From CAWFLT01 sp963816795 (GTDB lineage Bacteria; Acidobacteriota; Vicinamibacteria; Vicinamibacterales; SCN-69-37): DNA of 64,000 nt. Of the stretch, positions 38,508 to 46,697 are shown piece by piece. The notes beneath the pieces were generated by a model that ran no database searches, had not been told where the DNA came from, and worked only from the letters and a program-made list of their open reading frames with translations. Each line of letters starts with the position of its first letter. The stretch's first letter is position 1. The DNA is taken from contig CAWFLT010000004.1 of assembly GCA_963816795.1 (NCBI GenBank), positions 124,001 through 188,000 on the forward strand, written 5' to 3'. A program made the position numbers and the translations under genes.

Positions 38508-39103
38508 TGCTCAGGTCTGACCCGCTGGCCGAGCTCGTGGCGGCCCTCCAGCGCTTGCCGGGCATCGGCGCCCGCAGCGCGCAGCGCCTCGCCTACCATC
38601 TGCTGAAGACGCCACGTGAGGATGTCGACACGCTCTGCGCGGCGATGCTGTCCGTCAAGGATCGCGTCACGTACTGTTCGGTGTGCAGCAACATCACCGA
38701 CGTCGATCCCTGCGTCTACTGCACCGCGCCCGAGCGCGACGGCCGCGCCATCTGCGTGGTCGAGCAGCCCGAAAACGTCGCGGGGATCGAGAGGACGCGC
38801 GGCTTCAAGGGCCGCTACCACGTCCTGATGGGCGCGATTGCGCCGCTACAGGGGATCGGACCGGACGATCTGAAGATCAAAGGCCTCCTCGCGCGCCTTG
38901 GCGACGGCGGCGTCGAAGAGCTCATCGTCGCCACCAACCCCACCGTCGAAGGCGAAGCGACCGCGCTGTATCTCGCCAGACTGATCCGCCCGCTCGGCGT
39001 TCGCGTCACCCGCATCGCCATGGGCGTTCCCGTCGGGAGCGACCTCGACTACACCGACGAGTTCACGATGGCGAAAGCGATGGAGGGACGACGGGAGATG
39101 TGA
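38507..39103 (+). CDS. recR: Recombination mediator RecR
   Basis: Intact 198-residue protein. An N-terminal helix-hairpin-helix (LPGIGARSAQRLAYHLL) is followed by the four-cysteine zinc finger CSVCSNITDVDPCVYC. The Toprim domain has ICVVEQPENVAGIE and the usual GRYHVLMGAIAPLQGIGPDD, then EELIVATNPTVEGEATALYL. The C-terminal Walker B-like segment is VTRIAMGVPVGSDLDYTDEF. It works with RecO (and RecF) to load RecA at gaps. The gene ends just before a repeat cluster that separates it from a convergent gene. Confidence 0.96.
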   Translation: MLRSDPLAELVAALQRLPGIGARSAQRLAYHLLKTPREDVDTLCAAMLSVKDRVTYCSVCSNITDVDPCVYCTAPERDGRAICVVEQPENVAGIERTRGFKGRYHVLMGAIAPLQGIGPDDLKIKGLLARLGDGGVEELIVATNPTVEGEATALYLARLIRPLGVRVTRIAMGVPVGSDLDYTDEFTMAKAMEGRREM

Positions 39104-39109
39104 GTAAGA

Positions 39110-39238
39110 ACGAGGACACGGAGAAGGGCTGGAGCTCACGGAGAAGAGCTTAGTGGACACCCCGCGCTGGTTTGTGGCGTGGGCCCGAGGCGCGGGGGTG
39201 GGGCCCCGCGCCAGTAAGTTTGATGGCACGGAGAAGAG
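39110..39238. repeat. Composite CACGGAGAAGAGC plus REP-like element
   Basis: GGACACGGAGAAGGGCTGGA and GCTCACGGAGAAGAGCTTAG precede GTGGACACCCCGCGC and an inverted REP unit (39153-39220: GGCGTGGGCCCGAGGCGCGG then GGGTGGGGCCCCGCGCC). GTAAGTTTGATGGCACGGAG and AAGAGCTAG follow. The same order (CACGGAGAAGAGC, REP, AGTAAGTTTGA, CACGGAG) occurs at 53840-54020. The element fills the gap between recR and a convergent gene. Confidence 0.85.
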
Positions 39239-40192
39239 CTAGCGCTTCATCCCCCGTCTTACCCACAACCCCATCCCGACCGTCGCCCACACGATTTGTC
39301 TTGCGGTGACGATGAGCGCCATCGTGACACCGATCGCAGGTTTGACGCCGATGACCTGGGCGACGACTTCGGATCCGACCTGCGACACGCCGAGGCGGAA
39401 CGGGATCACTTTGAAGACGATGTTGGCGACGCGTTGAAAGGTGTCGAGAATGAACGCTTCGAGCGGCATCGACGCGCCCGTGAGCAGCCAGAGTGTGAAC
39501 CACGCTTCGATGAAACTGAGCGTGTGGAACGTGATCTCGCAGGTGGCGAGGGTCACGAGCTGCTTCGGGCGGCGCCCTGCCGCCCCGTAGGCGTCGAGCT
39601 CGAAGCTGCGCACACGATCGGCGAGTTGTGCGAGGCGCGGCACTGGCACGCGCCTGAGCGCGGCGCTCAAGACCGACGGCCGCTGCCACGCCAGCCAGGC
39701 CGCGGCGGCCAGCACCCCGGCCATGATGATGAGCGCCACGATGCCGGCGCGGCTGATCGGCTCGGGCACCGGGAACTTCCCGAGCATCGCGGCGGTGCCG
39801 AGCATGATGTAAATCGCCACCGAGACGGTGTAGAAGAAGTTCTCGGCGAAAAGCGCCGCCAGCGCCCGTGACGCGCCCGACGGTCCCGCCAGGTACATCG
39901 CCTTCGCCGGCTCGCTGACGATCACCGCGAGCGGCGTGATGTTGCCGAGCGCGTCGCCGCTGATGGTCGCCCCCAGCGCGCGGGAAAACGACGCGCCGGG
40001 ACCGTAGCGTGACAGCCACGCCGCCGTCCGCGCCGCAAACCGGGTGAGCGAAAGCGCGAGAATCGCGCCGAAGCCCCACCAGTGCAGCGCGGCGAAGCTC
40101 TGGACAATCTTGTCCGGGCCGGTTTCGCGAATCTGCCAAAGGAGCAGCGCCGCGCCCGCGAGGGCAGCCAGGACGGTGACGACGGCGCGCAC
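39239..40192 (-). CDS. Flippase-like integral membrane protein (LPG synthase TM / YbhN type)
   Basis: Intact 317-residue protein with about eight hydrophobic helices (VVTVLAALAGAALLLWQI, WWGFGAILALSLTRFAARTA, GIVALIIMAGVLAAAAWLAW, AIGVTMALIVTARQIVWATV). The pattern, with SRALGATISGDALGNITPLA early and FKVIPFRLGVSQVGSEVVAQ late, matches the UPF0104 / lysylphosphatidylglycerol synthetase transmembrane family (PF03706). Members move lipids or lipid-linked substrates across membranes; the substrate here is not evident. It is convergent with recR across a repeat cluster. Confidence 0.82.
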   Translation of the reverse strand: MRAVVTVLAALAGAALLLWQIRETGPDKIVQSFAALHWWGFGAILALSLTRFAARTAAWLSRYGPGASFSRALGATISGDALGNITPLAVIVSEPAKAMYLAGPSGASRALAALFAENFFYTVSVAIYIMLGTAAMLGKFPVPEPISRAGIVALIIMAGVLAAAAWLAWQRPSVLSAALRRVPVPRLAQLADRVRSFELDAYGAAGRRPKQLVTLATCEITFHTLSFIEAWFTLWLLTGASMPLEAFILDTFQRVANIVFKVIPFRLGVSQVGSEVVAQVIGVKPAIGVTMALIVTARQIVWATVGMGLWVRRGMKR

Positions 40193-40446
40193 GCAGCGAT
40201 TCTAGTTCGATACGCGCGGGATCCCGCGAGACAGACCCTATGTCACAAGCTCAACATGAAGATCGTGAAGAAAGGCTTGCTTCGGGTTTGCTGGCCGCGC
40301 CAACCAAGCGATCAGGGCTTCTGGCCGCGCAACGGCGGCTCGACGAGCGAAGCACGTGAAGGCTGTCCCGCCGCATTCCTAGCCAGCCGTCTTTCCCCCA
40401 AGAGTCTTCAGAACTTCACGTCTTCACGGTGGAGGTTTTCTGACCA
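40193..40446. other. Intergenic region, no gene recognised
   Basis: This 254-base gap between two minus-strand genes contains none of the main repeat families. A short plus-strand frame from ATG 40255 (MKIVKKGLLRVCW) runs on into antisense sequence of the next gene and has no recognisable product. ACTTCACGTCTTCACGGTGG near 40414-40433 resembles the GTGAAG words elsewhere. The promoter of the flippase gene should lie here, but no convincing boxes are seen. Confidence 0.4.
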
Positions 40447-43080
40447 TCAGGATTCCAGAAATCCCTGCCGCCGTCGCTTGAGGAACAGGCCCTTGCGCGA
40501 GAGGCCGAGGAGTTGTGCCGCTTCGGCAACGCGCCCGCCAGAGGACGAGAGCGCGTGCTCGATGAACCTGCGTTCGAGATCTTCGATCGCGTTCGCGAGC
40601 GGTTGATCGAGACTGATGCCGACGCGCGGCGCGTCGAGTGGGACGGGCACCACCGGCCGCGCGCTCCAGGCGCGCGCGATCTGCGGACTGAGGTCGCTGG
40701 CGCGCAGCGCATGCCCGTCGGCCGCCATCGCGGTCACCCGGTGCACCTCGTTGGCGAGCTCGCGAATGTTGCCCGGCCAGTCGTAGAGAAGCAGGGCCGC
40801 GATGAAGTCGTCACCGAGCCGCAGGTCCGAACGGCCGCACGCCTTCGCGAAACGCGCCAGGAAGAGCGCCGCGAGCGCCGGGATCTCGTCCTTGCGATCG
40901 CGCAGCGGCGGCAGCGTGATCCGGGCGCACCCGATCCGATAGAAGAGATCGCGGCGGAACCGCCCGTCGGCGAGGAGCGTGTCGAGGTCCGCGTGGGTCG
41001 CCGTCACGACCCGGACCGAGACGCGTTGCGGCCGGACGTCGCCGACCGCATGGATCTCGCCACCCTCGAGAAACCGCAGCAGCTTCGGTTGGATCCCGAG
41101 CTCGAGATCCCCGATCTCGTCCAGGAACAACGTGCCGTGCTCCGCGGTCCGAATCACGCCGGGCGCGTGGTCGGACGCACCGGTGAACGCGCCGCGTCGA
41201 TGACCGAACAGTTGACTCTCGACCAACTCGCGCTGAACGGCCGAGCAGTTGAACGGCACGAAGGGCCCTCGCCGTACCGGACTGCGCTCGTGGATGACCC
41301 GCGCGAGGACTTCTTTGCCGGTGCCGGTCTCCCCGTTGAGCAGAATCGGCAGGTTCGTCGCCGCAAGACGTTCCGCGACGCGAAGAATCTCGAGCATCTT
41401 CGGCGACCGGAACACCGTGTCGTCGTCGCCGGCCGTCGATCGCCTTGGCCACAACTCGAGATCGCCTTCGGCCAACTCGGCGTCCGCTGCCGGATTCGCG
41501 GTGGCTTGCAGCAGGCTGCCGAGGTTGCGGAGCAGCGAGAACTCCTCGAGTGACTCGATCCGCGTGAAGCGGATCGAGAGGCGGCTCTCCGCATCGCGGA
41601 GTCGAATCAAAAAGGCGCCCCCGGGCTCGGCCGAGCACTGCACCCGGTCATCGAGGTCGTCCGCGCCGGCCTCTCGAGTGACCGACATCCGCGCCCGCAA
41701 CGGCAGCGTTTCGAGCATGGACACGACGCGGTGTCCGACCACGTCGAGCGAGGAACCTGGCGCCACCAGGCTGGCGAGATCGCCGAGGAGCAGCGAGACG
41801 TTCAGCGCGTCGCGACGCGGCCGCTTCGGGCGGCCGGCCCCGAGGCGGAGCGGCTTGAGCGCGTCGCGGTCCTGCTCGATCGACCAGCCATGATACTGAT
41901 GGCCGATCGCCCGGCAGGCGGCGAGCGCCCGATCGAAGTGGACATCACCGCCGGCCCAGTCGCCGCGCAGACTCAGGCACACTCCCCTCGTCGCCTGGAG
42001 GACGATGCCGGGATCGACGGCGCCCTTGGGACACGCATCGATGGCGGTTTCGAGCGCCGCCTCGGCCAGTGCGGTTTCGCCGAGGCGGGAGAGGGCCCGC
42101 GCCTTGGCGCACTGCAGCACGGTACGCAGCGCCCGGTACTGCCGCCGGTCGAGCTCGGCGTCGAGCGGCGTGACGACCTCGACGATCTCCGTCCAACATT
42201 TCTGCCGCTCGAAGTACGAGCAGCGCGTGACCGCGTGCGCGAGCGCGTTCCAGGTGGGTGCCGGCACGACGTCGGCGCCGGCTACGGCCGCGCATCGGGC
42301 GAGCAGCGCCCGGCACTCGCCGAGGTGGCCCTCGCGCAGCTCGATCGCGGCGAGACTGTCGAGCGCGCCGAGGGCGATGTTGGTAATGGCACTCATCCGG
42401 CCGAGGATCTGTCCGAGCAGCTGACGTGCGCGCATCAGGTTCCCGGTGTACAGCTCGACCACCGCGACGTTGGCGATTGCGCCGACTTCGTACCGTGCGA
42501 ACCCGCCGCGCTGGGCGCGGTCGAAGCACGCATGTGCCAGCTTGCGCGACCGGGCCAGGTTCCCTGCAATGGCCTCGAGCGACGCCTCGACGTTGTCGAC
42601 GCAGCACTTGAGCCCATCGTCGTCGGACCGGTCGGAGAATCGGCGCGCGATTTCGAGGTGGCGGCGCGCGGCCAGACATTGGCCGCGAAGGCCCTCGAGG
42701 CGAGCGACGCCCAGATGCAATCCCGCCAGCGGGGTCGCTTCACCGATGCTCGACGCGAGTTGCCGCAGTGTGCTGAGTCCGGGCAGCGCGTCGCCGGGAG
42801 ACTGGAAATCGGTCTCACGGACGAACAACGCGAGGGCGGCGGCGAAGCGCAGCGCCGGTGAGGCTGGTTTCGAGATCTCGACCGCGTCGCGCAGCTGCGC
42901 GAGCGCGCTGACCACGCGGCCGAGGTCGAACGTGGCCATGCCCTCGAGGATCTTGAGGCGGAGTGTCGTCTCCGCGTCGGCCGACGAACCGTCGAGCCCG
43001 TCGAGGCCTTCGAGCAGCTCGGCGTTCAAGCCCGCGCGATACAAGCCTTCGGAACGCTGAAGCACCTCTGAGGCCGTCAT
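40447..43080 (-). CDS. Sigma-54-dependent activator with long TPR-like N-terminal region
   Basis: Intact 877-residue protein. Residues 1-~420 are tandem alanine/leucine-rich helical hairpins of TPR type (FDLGRVVSALAQLRDAVEIS, GHLGECRALLARCAAVAG). Residues ~430-560 resemble a GAF-like sensor. The AAA+ domain follows (~570-800): Walker A ILLNGETGTGKEVLARVIHE, the sigma-54-contacting GAFTGA loop in GHRRGAFTGASDHAPG, Walker B GTLFLDEIGDLE, then FRRDLFYRIGCARITLPPLR and LLYDWPGNIRELANEVHRV. A Fis-type helix-turn-helix closes it (IEHALSSSGGRVAEAAQLLG). It should activate sigma-54 promoters in response to a signal or partner bound by the TPR region; no histidine kinase is adjacent. Confidence 0.92.
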   Translation of the reverse strand: MTASEVLQRSEGLYRAGLNAELLEGLDGLDGSSADAETTLRLKILEGMATFDLGRVVSALAQLRDAVEISKPASPALRFAAALALFVRETDFQSPGDALPGLSTLRQLASSIGEATPLAGLHLGVARLEGLRGQCLAARRHLEIARRFSDRSDDDGLKCCVDNVEASLEAIAGNLARSRKLAHACFDRAQRGGFARYEVGAIANVAVVELYTGNLMRARQLLGQILGRMSAITNIALGALDSLAAIELREGHLGECRALLARCAAVAGADVVPAPTWNALAHAVTRCSYFERQKCWTEIVEVVTPLDAELDRRQYRALRTVLQCAKARALSRLGETALAEAALETAIDACPKGAVDPGIVLQATRGVCLSLRGDWAGGDVHFDRALAACRAIGHQYHGWSIEQDRDALKPLRLGAGRPKRPRRDALNVSLLLGDLASLVAPGSSLDVVGHRVVSMLETLPLRARMSVTREAGADDLDDRVQCSAEPGGAFLIRLRDAESRLSIRFTRIESLEEFSLLRNLGSLLQATANPAADAELAEGDLELWPRRSTAGDDDTVFRSPKMLEILRVAERLAATNLPILLNGETGTGKEVLARVIHERSPVRRGPFVPFNCSAVQRELVESQLFGHRRGAFTGASDHAPGVIRTAEHGTLFLDEIGDLELGIQPKLLRFLEGGEIHAVGDVRPQRVSVRVVTATHADLDTLLADGRFRRDLFYRIGCARITLPPLRDRKDEIPALAALFLARFAKACGRSDLRLGDDFIAALLLYDWPGNIRELANEVHRVTAMAADGHALRASDLSPQIARAWSARPVVPVPLDAPRVGISLDQPLANAIEDLERRFIEHALSSSGGRVAEAAQLLGLSRKGLFLKRRRQGFLES

Positions 43081-43164
43081 GCGATCCTTTCCCTGCGGCG
43101 AACGTGTCTGGCTGGGGTGCGGACGATATCAAAAAACGGTGCGCGGTGCGAGGTGCGGGTACGT

Positions 43165-43218
43165 CGCGCGGCTCGGAGTGTGAGCCGCGGGCACGCGCCC
43201 GGCCCCAGCGGCTACAAT
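43165..43218 (+). promoter_or_regulatory. GCGGCTC hairpin and -10-like TACAAT upstream of J-domain gene
   Basis: A GCGCGGCTCGGAGTGTGAGC hairpin (about 43167-43190) belongs to the family at 26571. TACAAT at 43213-43218 is a good -10 hexamer, 33 bases before the ATG at 43251; no -35 box is clear. The gap is shared with the divergent sigma-54 activator (start 43080). No GG-N10-GC sigma-54 promoter was seen. Confidence 0.4.
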
Positions 43219-43250
43219 GAAGGCGTCGCCACCGTCGTGTCCGTGCCTCG

Positions 43251-44010
43251 ATGACCAGTCCGTCGGCCCTCCAACCTCTCGCGCTCGAACCCGATCGCGT
43301 CCGTCTTGCTGAATTGGAGCGGGACCTCGCCGCCCGCGAGCGCGACCTCATGCTCCTGAAGCGCGAGCTGCACGAGTTGCAGTCCCGCTACTTGAGCAAG
43401 GTGGGCGTCCTGTACCTCGCAGTTGAGCGAGCTCGAGGCCGCGATCGCCGAGGCCGAGATTGCCCAGGGCCTTCGGCCGCCTCCGCTCGACGAGGACAAC
43501 GACGCCGAACCCGAGACGCCAGGCGCGCAGGGACCGGGTGTGTCGCCGTGCGCCAGCCGGGCCGCGCCTTCAGCCGATCTGAAGCGAATGTTTCGCGGCA
43601 TCGCGAAAGCGGTCCATCCCGACCTCGCGAACGGCGATCCGGCGCGCGCGCGCCGCCACTCGCTCATGGCCGAAGCGAATCGCGCCTACGCCGAACGCGA
43701 CGAGGATCGCCTGCGGCTGATCCTGAGTACCTGGGAGCGCAGCCCCGACTCGGTCCCCGATGACGACCCTGACGCGGAGCGCGAGCGCGTCAGCCGCCGA
43801 ATCGCTCAACTCGACGAGCGTCTCCTCGCCATCGACGTCGAGCTCAAGGACCTCCGATTGTCAGCGATCGCCCGCCTCAAGCAGCGGATCGACGAGGCGA
43901 CGCGTCAAGGCTGGGACCTCTTCGGCGAGATGATTCTGCAGATGCGTCGTGAAATCTCGCGCGCAACGGCCAGACTGGCGAGCTTAAGGGCAGGAGCCGG
44001 CGCTACGTGA
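43251..44010 (+). CDS. J-domain-like coiled-coil protein (one frameshift)
   Basis: ATG 43251 begins a charged coiled coil (RLAELERDLAARERDLMLLK, RELHELQSRYLSKVGVLYL). The frame breaks at CTCG 43416-43419 and resumes as QLSELEAAIAEAEIAQGLRP. A degenerate J-domain follows: DLKRMFRGIAKAVHPDLANG with the HPD motif, and LMAEANRAYAERDEDRLRLI. The C-terminal third is again helical (IAQLDERLLAIDVELKDLRL). HPD-containing proteins stimulate DnaK-type ATPases, but the J-domain lacks a G/F or zinc region, so this is a type III co-chaperone-like protein. It is convergent with the truncated transglutaminase-like gene. Confidence 0.75.
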
Positions 44011-44013
44011 CCA

Positions 44014-44062
44014 CGGCGGCTCACAACTCGAGCCGTCCCCACGTACGTAGCGCGGCCCGGGT
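44014..44062. repeat. GCGGCTC/GAGCCG hairpin at the truncation point of the next gene
   Basis: GGCGGCTCACAACTCGAGCC is followed by CACGTACGTAGCGCGGC. The stem GGCTC / GAGCC and the TAGCGCGGC extension match the family at 26571, 43167 and 4080. It occupies the few bases between the J-domain gene stop (44010) and the point where similarity of the minus-strand gene to transglutaminases ends. Confidence 0.6.
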
Positions 44063-44637
44063 CATGATGTGCGAGAAGTCCTGACAGACGCCGGCGCGCG
44101 GCCGCGAGCGCCTCGTCGATCAGCGAATCGACGTCGCGTGGACTTCGGCTCGTAGGCGAGCGACGCGTTGAAGAGCGTCGCGTTGAGCGTCCTGCAGCGT
44201 CGTCAGCGGATCCGGCGCGCGCGTGAAGCCGATGCGCACTCGGCGAACTCCCGCAAGCGCCGGTGTGCGGCGTCGTGAACTCGGCTCGGGAGCAGCCAGT
44301 CGATCCATGATCGGGCGACTGCGCCGTCTCGTCGACCTCGGTCCACTCGGTCTCCGGCCGAGCGACGTCGACGGCAGCTCGGGCGGCTGAATCGTTCGAC
44401 GGCGGACTCGATCGTGACGTCGAGCTTCGTGTGATGCGCGGGGATGTCGAAGTAGTGGACCGCGTTGCCGAGGTGGTCGTGATAGGCGAACACACGGGCG
44501 CGCGGCGACGTGGACCGCTGAACCGCAGGCAGTGCTGGCGGCTCGAGCTCGAGCGGCTGCATGCGCAGCTCCATCACGCTCTCGCAGACCGGCGAGGTGT
44601 AGACGAAGCGGGTGAGATGGCGAACGAGATACTGCAT
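44021..44637 (-). pseudogene. Transglutaminase-like protein, C-terminally truncated
   Basis: ATG 44637 gives QYLVRHLTRFVYTSPVCESV and ELRMQPLELEPPALPAVQRS, the bacterial transglutaminase-like N-terminal domain (PF08379). NAVHYFDIPAHHTKLDVTIE, a shifted middle part and the start of the catalytic domain GVCQDFSHIM follow. That is the catalytic-cysteine motif. Directly after it the sequence becomes TRAALRTWGRLEL and stops inside a GCGGCTC repeat. The rest of the core, with its histidine and aspartate (normally ~100 more residues), is missing. Several frame changes also occur. In intact clusters this protein accompanies the alpha-E and ATP-grasp proteins found upstream. Confidence 0.7.
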
Positions 44638-44651
44638 GCCTGGAGCTCGTG

Positions 44652-45615
44652 TCAGATCGCGATGGCCGTCTCGATCGGATAGCTGATGTAGGTCTGGAAC
44701 AGCGCGAGGTGGATCTGGTCGCACTGCTGGCGCGCGCTCGCGACGTAACGCGCGAGATGGTCCTGCCATGATCTCGTCGATCGGTGCCGAAGTTCAGCGC
44801 GGCGCGCAGACGGCCGGCGAACCGCTCGGGACGGCCGTTCGCCGTCGCGGCCGTGCAGGCCGGCGATCGCGCGAAGCGAGCTCCTCGATCGCGATCGGCG
44901 GCGAACCGGACCGACCGCGGGCACTCCGCGTTGAGCAGCAGGAACTCGATCATCCGCTCCGGCGGCAGTCGGCCGTATAGGTGCGGCAGTACGGCTCGAA
45001 CGCCGCGCACGCGCGCAGCAGGCTGACCCACTCGGCGTACGTCGCCGCTCGCTCATCGTCGGACCGCTGCTCGCGCGACTCGCCGGGCGCGCGGAAATGC
45101 GTCCTCGAGCATCGACGCGGTCGTCGTGGCCCGCTCGATGAACCGGCCGAGCTGCATGAAGTGCCAGCCCTCGCCGTGGCTGAGCGTGGCTTCGGTCACG
45201 CCGTGAAAGAGATGGGTGCCCTCGATGACCGCTCGCACGAACGATCCCGGTTCGTCGCTCCACAGACGCGCGGCGTCCGCCGGGGACGACGAGGTAGAGG
45301 CTGTTGAGCTGTTCCCACATCTCGGAGCTGATCTGCTCGCGGACATTGGCGGGCGTTCTCGCGCGGCGGCCGCGACGCAGTCCGGCGATCGCGTCGCGAT
45401 GGCGGACGCTCAGTCGAGCCGTCGAGCGTCTCGAACGGCGCCACGTCGGCGCCGTCGTCCGGCGGCACGCGACGCTGTCGAGCAGGGCCGACGGCTTCGT
45501 CGTTCGATCGTCGAGCGTCAGACGCTAGGTGCACCAGGATCAGCCGCGCGGAGTGCTCGGCGCGTTCGAGGTAGCGGCGCACCCAGTAAAACGAATCGGC
45601 GACTCGAGACAGCAC
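44652..45615 (-). CDS. Alpha-E domain (DUF403) protein (frameshifted consensus)
   Basis: GTG 45615 starts VLSRVADSFYWVRRYLERAE, HSARLILVHLA, the diagnostic opening of alpha-E proteins. Shifted pieces continue with MWEQLNSLYLVV, a GTHLFHGVTEATLSHGEGWH segment, FMQLGRFIERATTTASMLED and PERMIEFLLLNAECPRSVRF, ending CDQIHLALFQTYISYPIETA. The length (~315 residues) is normal, so this gene may be complete, with at least five frame changes. Alpha-E proteins occur with circularly permuted ATP-grasp and transglutaminase-like proteins, and a role in making or modifying a peptide has been proposed from that association. It begins six bases after the ATP-grasp stop. Confidence 0.75.
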
Positions 45616-45620
45616 GTCAG

Positions 45621-46697
45621 TTACTCCGACAGGACCCAGGTGTCCTTGCTGCCGCCGCCCTGCGAGGAGTTGACGACGAGCGATCCCCGGCGAAGCGCGA
45701 CGCGCGTCAGGCCGCCGGGCACCACCGTGCAGTCGGACTCGCCGACAGAGCACGTACGGCCGCAGGTCCACGTGGCGCGGCTCGACGCCGTCCTCGACGA
45801 AGACTCGGCGCGCGCGACAGGGCCAGCGTCGGCTGCGCGATGTAGTTGCGCGGGTTGGCCAGGATCCGCTCGCCGGAACTCCGCGCGCTGGGCGGCCGTG
45901 CTGTGCGGGCCGATGAGCATGCCGTAGCCGCCCGATTCGCCGACCGCCTTGACGACGAGCTCGTCGAGATGCTCGAGCGCGTACAGCGCGGTCCTCGTCG
46001 GTCGAGGCAGGTAGGTCGGCACGTTCGGCAGGATCGGCTCTTCGCTCAGGTAGAACCGGATGATCGCCGGCACGTAGGCGTACACCGCCTTGTCGTCCGC
46101 CACGCCGGTGCCGATCGCGTTGGCCATCGCGACGTTCCCGGCGCGATACGCGTTGAACAGTCCCGCGACGCCGAGCGACGAGTCGCGACGAAACGCCAGC
46201 GGATCGAGGAAGTCGTCGTCGACGCGCCGGTAGATCACGTCGACGCGCTGCAGGCCGGGCGTCGTGCGCATGTAGACGATGTTGTCGTGGACGAGCAGGT
46301 CGCGGCCTTCGACCAGCTCGACGCCCATCTGGCGCGCGAGAAACGCGTGCTCGAAGTAGGCGGAGTTGAAGACGCCTGGCGTGAGCACGACGATCGTCGG
46401 ATCGGCGTGCTGCGCCGGCGCGAGCGTCCGCAGCGTCGCCAGGAGCGCCTGGCCGTACTGATCGATGGGCTCGATCTCGTAGTCGGCGAAGAGCTGCGGG
46501 AAGACGCGCTTGGTGATCTGGCGGTTCGTCAGCATGTACGACACGCCGCTCGGCACGCGCAGGTTGTCCTCGAGCACGGCGAACGATGCCGTCCGGCAGC
46601 CGCACGAGATCGGTGCCGGCGACCGAGACGTAGACGTCGCGCGGGACGTGCAGGCCGCGCATCTCGCGGCGGTAGTGCTGCGCGGTGGGGCCGCGGC
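45621..46697 (-). pseudogene. Circularly permuted ATP-grasp (type 2) protein, N-terminally truncated
   Basis: Recognisable from TAQHYRREMRGLHVPRDVYV and SVAGTDLVRLPDG through VLEDNLRVPSGVSYMLTNRQ, DPTIVVLTPGVFNSAYFEHA, FLARQMGVELVEGRDLLVHD, DDKAVYAYVPAIIRFYLSEE, VGESGGYGMLIGPHS and the closing GSLVVNSSQGGGSKDTWVLS. Members normally have ~130 residues before the YRREM segment. Here the similarity begins directly after the stop codon of the upstream glycosidase-like gene (46698), and no start codon or ribosome-binding site for a full-length protein exists. The remaining body covers the nucleotide-binding region. Frame changes occur near 46580 and 45850-45720. Confidence 0.75.
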
